DNA of 28,012 nt from Bacillota bacterium. GTDB lineage: Bacteria; Bacillota; Clostridia; Acetivibrionales; DTU013. A model generated the notes under the pieces. That model was not told the origin of the DNA. It was given only the letters and a program-made list of their open reading frames with translations, and searched no databases. Position 1 is the first letter of the stretch. Each line of letters starts with the position of its first letter. Made by a program: the position numbers and the translations under genes. Below are positions 24,002-28,012 of this stretch, piece after piece. The DNA lies in the NCBI GenBank assembly GCA_023409735.1, contig JAEYRB010000044.1, forward strand, positions 1-28,012, written 5' to 3'.

Positions 24002-24088
24002 AAGACATGGGGACGGTTCTTCTGTCTTGTTCCGAATAAGACAGAAGAACCGTCCCCATGTCTTGTCGAAGAACCGTCCCCATGTCTT
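24002..24088. repeat. Long perfect inverted repeat with a third tandem copy
   Basis: Two 27-base arms (24002-24028 and 24038-24064) are perfect reverse complements around a 9-base loop. The core is GGGGACGGTTCTTCTGTCTT. A third copy of the last 21 bases of the right arm follows at 24068-24088. Sequences with the GAACCGTCCCC core recur in several Firmicute genomes in my recollection, which suggests a REP- or MITE-like element. Confidence 0.75.
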
Positions 24089-24336
24089 GCCTATGTCTTT
24101 TCCTATGTCTTTTCGATTTCTAACCCTCTTTAAGTCTAAAGTTCAAATGCGAAGTATCATGAAAAAAATATTTGCAATGTCTTAAGTTTACGGAAAGTAT
24201 AAAATTTATCCTATTTGCCAATACTTATATTTGCAAGGCAATCATAGTAAAAACTGAATACCTTGCAAAAAACTGAAATTTATTCAGCGTAAGCTAGTTT
24301 AAACCAAAGATTCAAGTGTTGTCAGGGGGAGAAATT

Positions 24337-25056
24337 ATGAACAAGGGTTTAGTTGGAAGAAAAGAAAAAGGTTCATGCCGCAAGGTATATGTCGGTAGAT
24401 ATGTTCTTATATTACTATTAACAGTTGGAATTTTAACAATGATACTTGCTGATAGTTATGCAGCTAGTACTAACAAGGGACTTTCCGACAGCCTGGTGAG
24501 GCTGCATGTTATTGCCAATAGCGATTCTCCTGAGGATCAGCAGCTAAAGAGAGATGTACGTGATGCAATATTGTCATACATGGGCAGTGAATTGAAGAAC
24601 TCTGAAAGCATTCAGGAAACTAAAGCGATAGTAAGAGACAGACTTGATAAGATAACAGATATTGCGAAAGAAACTATAGCTAAGGAAGGGAAAACCTATG
24701 GTGTAAAATCCATGCTGGGGAACTACCCATTTCCAACGAAAAGCTATGGCGACATTATTCTGCCTGCAGGTGATTATCAGGCATTGAGAGTGGTGATTGG
24801 AGATGGGGCAGGTGCAAATTGGTGGTGTGTATTGTTTCCGCCGCTCTGTTTTGTTGATGTGACCCACGGTACTATTCCTGATTCTGCTAAGGAGGAGCTT
24901 AAGGCAGCATTGACTGAGGATGAATACGGCATTGTTGCATCAGCGGACGAGGATGCAGATATTCCTATAAAAATTAAGTTTAAGATAGTTGAAATATTTG
25001 AAAATTCAAAGATGAAGGTTGCAAGTGCATTCAGCAGGTTATTAAGTAATCCGTAA
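24337..25056 (+). CDS. spoIIR: Stage II sporulation protein R
   Basis: This 239-residue protein is SpoIIR, the signal made in the forespore and exported to the intermembrane space, where it triggers SpoIIGA-dependent processing of pro-sigma-E in the mother cell. An N-terminal membrane/signal segment is followed by the family hallmark LVRLHVIANSDSPEDQQLK and VRDAIL. The central and C-terminal part contains YGVKSMLGNYPFPTKSYGD and GANWWCVLFPPLCFVD, both typical. The frame is open upstream to a TTG at 24316, but GGGGGAGAA lies just before the ATG at 24337. It stands alone between the repeat-rich intergenic region and the IMP dehydrogenase gene. The assignment is confident. Confidence 0.95.
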   Translation: MNKGLVGRKEKGSCRKVYVGRYVLILLLTVGILTMILADSYAASTNKGLSDSLVRLHVIANSDSPEDQQLKRDVRDAILSYMGSELKNSESIQETKAIVRDRLDKITDIAKETIAKEGKTYGVKSMLGNYPFPTKSYGDIILPAGDYQALRVVIGDGAGANWWCVLFPPLCFVDVTHGTIPDSAKEELKAALTEDEYGIVASADEDADIPIKIKFKIVEIFENSKMKVASAFSRLLSNP

Positions 25057-25096
25057 AAATATTCTTTGGAAGTGATTTACTATTATAAGTTAACAT

Positions 25097-25137
25097 AATG
25101 CAAAGACGGATATGGTAGCATTATTCATGTTTGCATT
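25097..25137. repeat. Short hairpin upstream of guaB
   Basis: AATGCAAA (25097-25104) pairs with TTTGCATT (25130-25137) around 25 bases. No T-run follows. It lies directly upstream of the guaB promoter and may be an operator or part of the spoIIR 3' end. Confidence 0.35.
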
Positions 25138-25161
25138 GCGAGATTGCTCAAAATTCATTTC

Positions 25162-25190
25162 TTGACAATGACAGGCATCTTATGTATAAT
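25162..25190 (+). promoter_or_regulatory. Consensus sigma-A promoter of guaB
   Basis: TTGACA (25162-25167) and TATAAT (25185-25190) are perfect consensus hexamers 17 bases apart, about 35 bases before the guaB start. Strong constitutive expression is expected unless the flanking hairpin binds a regulator. Confidence 0.8.
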
Positions 25191-25224
25191 GCTATGAAAT
25201 ATATTAGAAGAGGGGGTAAGTTTC

Positions 25225-26721
25225 ATGGCATATTATTATAATGAACCTTCCAGGACATTCAATGAGTATTTATTATTACCCAACCTTACGACAAAGGAGT
25301 GCACTCCTCAAAATATTAACCTTAAAACACCAATCGTGAAATTTAATAAAGGAGAAGAGGCTGCCATAAGCATCAACATACCAATGGTTTCTGCAGTTAT
25401 GCAGGCTGTTTCGGATTCCGGAATGGCAATCGAGTTGGCAAGGTGCGGCGGCCTTTCTTTTATTTTTGTATCGCAGCCTATAGAACAGCAGGCTGAAATG
25501 GTACGAAGGGTAAAGAAATATAAAGCCGGCTTTGTTGTGAGCGATTCAAATCTTAAGCCGGAAGATAACTTAAGGGATGTTATTGAGCTTAAGGAAAGAA
25601 CCGGTCATTCAACAATAGCAATAACGGAAAATGGAAGTCCGGCAGGCAAGCTCCTTGGTATAGTCACAAGCAGAGATTACAGAATAAGCAGGACCTCTAT
25701 GGATACAAAGATCAAGGAATTTATGACACCGTTCCAGTCATTGATCTATGCGCAGGAGGGTATAACTCTTAAGGAAGCTAATGATATGATATGGGATCAT
25801 AAGCTTAATTGCCTTCCTATTATAGATAAGGATCAGAACCTGGTCTACATGGTGTTTAGAAAGGACTATGACAGCCATAAGGAGAACCCTATCGAGTTGC
25901 TTGATTCGCATAAGCGTTTGATGACCGGTGCAGGAATTAATACTCGCGATTATAAGGAGAGAGTACCGGCTCTTGTTGATGCAGGAGTTGATATACTTTG
26001 CGTTGATTCATCCGATGGTTACACGGAATATCAGAAGGAAACGATAGAATGGATAAAAAAGACCTATAATGGCGAGGTAAAGGTCGGCGGCGGCAATGTT
26101 GTAGACGGAGAGGGTTTTATGTACCTTGTTAATGCCGGTGCGGATTTTGTTAAGGTAGGAGTCGGCGGAGGATCAATATGTATCACGAGGGAAACCAAGG
26201 GTATAGGCCGTGGACAGGCTACTTCTGTAATAGAAGTGGTCAAGACCAGAGATGAGTATTATAAGGAAACCGGCATATACATTCCAATATGTTCTGACGG
26301 AGGCATAGTACACGATTATCATATGACACTGGCCTTGGCAATGGGCGCAGACTTTGTTATGCTTGGAAGGTATTTTGCCAGATTTGATGAAAGCCCCACA
26401 AGAAGAGTGAAAATAGGCAACAGCTATGTTAAAGAATACTGGGGAGAAGGCTCCAATAGGGCGCGTAACTGGCAAAGATATGACATGGGAGGGAATGCGA
26501 ACCTGCATTTTGAAGAAGGTGTTGATTCGTATGTTCCATATGCAGGCAAGTTGAAGGATAACCTTGATACAACCTTGAGCAAAATAAAGTCAACTATGTG
26601 TACCTGTGGTGCAATTAACCTAAAGGAGCTTCATGATAAGGCAAGGCTTACCCTTGTTTCATCTACAAGCATCATAGAAGGCGGAGCTCACGATGTTATA
26701 CTGAAGGATAAGGAAAGCTGA
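25225..26721 (+). CDS. guaB: IMP dehydrogenase
   Basis: This 498-residue enzyme converts IMP to XMP with NAD+, the first committed step to GMP. The catalytic barrel is split by a CBS-pair insertion (about residues 107-220, including AGFVVSDSNLK and LGIVTSRDYR). The active-site cysteine is C319 in VGGGSICITRETKGIGRGQ. The VDSSDG (260-264) and SDGGIVHDYH phosphate-site segments and the flap region ending NRARNWQRYDMGG are present. Around the catalytic loop the sequence differs from the common GPGSICTTR-VAGVG form, placing it in a divergent bacterial IMPDH group. The ribosome binding site GAGGGGG is strong. A terminator follows, so it is probably a single-gene unit. Confidence 0.92.
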   Translation: MAYYYNEPSRTFNEYLLLPNLTTKECTPQNINLKTPIVKFNKGEEAAISINIPMVSAVMQAVSDSGMAIELARCGGLSFIFVSQPIEQQAEMVRRVKKYKAGFVVSDSNLKPEDNLRDVIELKERTGHSTIAITENGSPAGKLLGIVTSRDYRISRTSMDTKIKEFMTPFQSLIYAQEGITLKEANDMIWDHKLNCLPIIDKDQNLVYMVFRKDYDSHKENPIELLDSHKRLMTGAGINTRDYKERVPALVDAGVDILCVDSSDGYTEYQKETIEWIKKTYNGEVKVGGGNVVDGEGFMYLVNAGADFVKVGVGGGSICITRETKGIGRGQATSVIEVVKTRDEYYKETGIYIPICSDGGIVHDYHMTLALAMGADFVMLGRYFARFDESPTRRVKIGNSYVKEYWGEGSNRARNWQRYDMGGNANLHFEEGVDSYVPYAGKLKDNLDTTLSKIKSTMCTCGAINLKELHDKARLTLVSSTSIIEGGAHDVILKDKES

Positions 26722-26801
26722 AAGATTAATAGTTTATGAATGAAGCTTATAGATACAAGCTTATTACATACTTTTGTGAATATGAAATTTTGTATTATTT
26801 T

Positions 26802-26843
26802 AGCCTGTCGGACAAAAATGTTTCTTGTCCTTCAGGCTTTTCA
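26802..26843 (+). terminator. Intrinsic terminator after guaB
   Basis: AGCCTG (26802-26807) pairs with CAGGCT (26833-26838), and GGACAA (26810-26815) with TTGTCC (26825-26830), around a 9-base loop. The stem is followed by TTTTC. Confidence 0.7.
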
Positions 26844-26926
26844 ATTAATGGTGTTGCCAGAAGGGTTACGGCAAAAAGGCGAGAGGGCTCAATGTCTCAG
26901 AGACCTTCATTAGTGTAAAAATATGG

Positions 26927-26955
26927 TTGACATAGGATATAATCCTAATTATAAT
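26927..26955 (+). promoter_or_regulatory. Consensus promoter with operator-like palindrome in the spacer
   Basis: TTGACA (26927-26932) and TATAAT (26950-26955) are perfect hexamers 17 bases apart. Inside the spacer lies the perfect palindrome TAGGATATAATCCTA (26933-26947). Such placement is typical of an operator that blocks RNA polymerase. The downstream LacI-type gene may regulate itself through it. Confidence 0.65.
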
Positions 26956-27047
26956 ATCAAGTGTTCTAGCAAATATAAAAAAATCTTGTAATTACGCCTA
27001 AAATGTTTATAATAAAATTTATATAAAAGATTGGATAGGAGATAAAA

Positions 27048-28012
27048 TTGAAAGCAGGAGTAAAACAGATAAGCGAAATAACCGGTTTTTCACCAGCTAC
27101 TGTGTCAAATGCTCTAAATCAAAAAAAAGGCGTAAGCAGGAAGGCTTCTGACGAAGTCTTTCGCGTAGCAAAGGAGCTTGGGTACTTTAATACCAATACA
27201 ATTAATAAAATAAGACTTGTAATATATAAACAAAATGGCCTTATCATAGATGATACGCCCTTCTTCTCTTTGCTTATTGATGGCATTGAGCAGGAATGCA
27301 GGGCATCAGGTTATGAAATGCTTATAACCAATCTTGATGCCAGAAATACTGGCTACAGGGAACAGGCAATACAGATCATAAATGAACCGGGGGCCGCTAT
27401 TGTACTTCTCGGTACTGAGCTTTCTCCTGATGAACTGAAGCTTTTTAATGGTGCACAGTGTCCGATACTCTTATTAGACTATTGGAGTATTGACATGACC
27501 TATAATGCGGTTTTAATCAATAATGACGATTCTGTCAGAAAAGCAGTTAATTATTTATTTTCCAAAGGACATAGAAATATCGGACATCTTGGAGGAAAAT
27601 TTAAAATACTTGGATTTAAGCAAAGAGAAACCGGTTATTATTCTGCAATGAGAGAAATAGGTCTTGAAATCAATCCGGTGTATACTATTGAGCTTGGCAC
27701 TACAATGAATGGAGCATATTTGGATATGCTTGATTACTTAAATAAAAAGCCGGCACCAAGGCTGCCAACTGCTTTTTTTGCAGACAATGATATGATTGCA
27801 CTTGGTGCGATGAAAGCCTTGCTGGAAAAAGGCTATAAGATTCCCGAGGATATATCGATCATTGGCTTTGACGACCTGCCGTTTTGTGAAATATCGTCGC
27901 CCAGATTAACAAGCCTGAGAGTACCAAAGCAGGAAATGGGCCGTCTGGCGGTAAGAAAGATAATCGATATGATTAAAGGTAATGATAATGTTCATGTAAA
28001 AATTCAAGTTTG
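27048..28012 (+). CDS. LacI-family transcriptional regulator (3' end beyond window)
   Basis: An open frame runs from a TTG at 27048 to the window edge without a stop (321 codons visible), so the gene is cut at its C-terminus, probably by a short segment since the family is usually 330-350 residues. The N-terminal helix-turn-helix reads VKQISEITGFSPATVSNALN, with the hinge and start of the effector domain following (RVAKELGYFN). The periplasmic-binding-protein-like domain shows FSLLIDGIEQEC near its start and ISIIGFDDLPFCEISSPRLT close to the end, with GHRNIGHLGG in the middle. AGGAGAT precedes the TTG by a few bases. LacI regulators usually respond to sugars or nucleosides; the ligand is not evident. 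A palindromic operator candidate lies in its promoter. Confidence 0.92.
   Translation, partial: MKAGVKQISEITGFSPATVSNALNQKKGVSRKASDEVFRVAKELGYFNTNTINKIRLVIYKQNGLIIDDTPFFSLLIDGIEQECRASGYEMLITNLDARNTGYREQAIQIINEPGAAIVLLGTELSPDELKLFNGAQCPILLLDYWSIDMTYNAVLINNDDSVRKAVNYLFSKGHRNIGHLGGKFKILGFKQRETGYYSAMREIGLEINPVYTIELGTTMNGAYLDMLDYLNKKPAPRLPTAFFADNDMIALGAMKALLEKGYKIPEDISIIGFDDLPFCEISSPRLTSLRVPKQEMGRLAVRKIIDMIKGNDNVHVKIQV

Larger units (their letters stand above)
23891..24336. other. Intergenic region with terminator and inverted repeats before spoIIR
   Basis: No gene is supported. Contents are the terminator of the protease gene (23901-23974), a 27-base perfect inverted repeat plus a third partial copy (24002-24088), two CTATGTCTTTTC direct repeats (24091-24114), an A+T-rich leader, and the ribosome binding site GGGGGAGAA for spoIIR. 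I looked for a forespore sigma-F promoter and found no convincing match. Confidence 0.5.
26722..27047. other. Intergenic region between guaB and the LacI-type gene
   Basis: No gene is supported. Contents are the guaB terminator (26802-26843), a 33-base fragment similar to 12550-12582 (26850-26882), a perfect sigma-A promoter with an embedded palindrome (26927-26955), a second promoter-like pair TTGTAA (26986-26991) and TATAAT (27008-27013) with 16-base spacing, and the ribosome binding site AGGAGAT. Confidence 0.55.

Noticed and set aside
24181..24260. Sigma-F promoter for spoIIR
   Set aside because: GGCAATCATA resembles a -10 element, but no matching -35 element lies at the right distance.
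25130..25160. Similarity of the guaB leader to the right flank of copy A (ATTGCTCAAA)
   Set aside because: Only about ten bases match, and the rest of the element is absent.
26736..26918. 60-codon plus-strand frame after guaB
   Set aside because: It crosses the guaB terminator and has no ribosome binding site. Only its second half, a repeated fragment, is of interest.

Overview
The window looks like a chromosomal segment of an anaerobic, endospore-forming Clostridia-type Firmicute. A SpoIIR homologue, a SleB-type cortex hydrolase and a GerMN-domain lipoprotein point to sporulation and germination. Coding sequence is A+T-leaning, Shine-Dalgarno sites are strong (GGAGG/GGGGGA), and GTG or TTG starts are used. 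S-layer-homology (SLH) proteins and a thioredoxin reductase that appears to lack NADPH-binding motifs fit a clostridial relative. Assignment below that level would be a guess. There are no rRNA or tRNA genes and no CRISPR array.

Layout. 1-998: leader with a structured repeat element, then an araD-type epimerase. 1179-4236: tex and a membrane protein. 4247-7064, minus strand: six small or spore-type genes ending in sleB. 7065-8556: a second copy of the repeat element, a thioredoxin-reductase-like flavoprotein, and a structured 3' region with a terminator. 8700-11372: a GT-C-type membrane glycosyltransferase and a UbiA-family prenyl-phosphate transferase. 11625-12398: GerMN lipoprotein. 12399-13218: a scar with an IS3-type transposase remnant and tandem repeats. 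13219-17362: ddl, murI, a DUF1934 gene and argS, a cell-wall precursor and translation cluster closed by a strong terminator. 17597-23970: third repeat copy, a 996-residue SLH protein, a second SLH protein and an S41 protease, closed by a terminator. 23971-24336: a long perfect inverted repeat. 24337-26843: spoIIR and an IMP dehydrogenase gene. 27048-end: a LacI-family regulator cut by the window edge.

Common themes are the cell envelope and the spore: D-Ala-D-Ala and D-Glu synthesis, S-layer proteins, an envelope protease, a cortex hydrolase, SpoIIR signalling and lipid-linked sugar chemistry. The most unusual signal is a roughly 95-135 nt element present three times in the same orientation just upstream of unrelated genes (134-268, 7279-7380, 17597-17691). 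It has conserved blocks and potential end-to-end pairing. It could be an unrecognised cis-regulatory RNA, a shared promoter/operator module or a small mobile repeat. Sequence alone does not decide between these.
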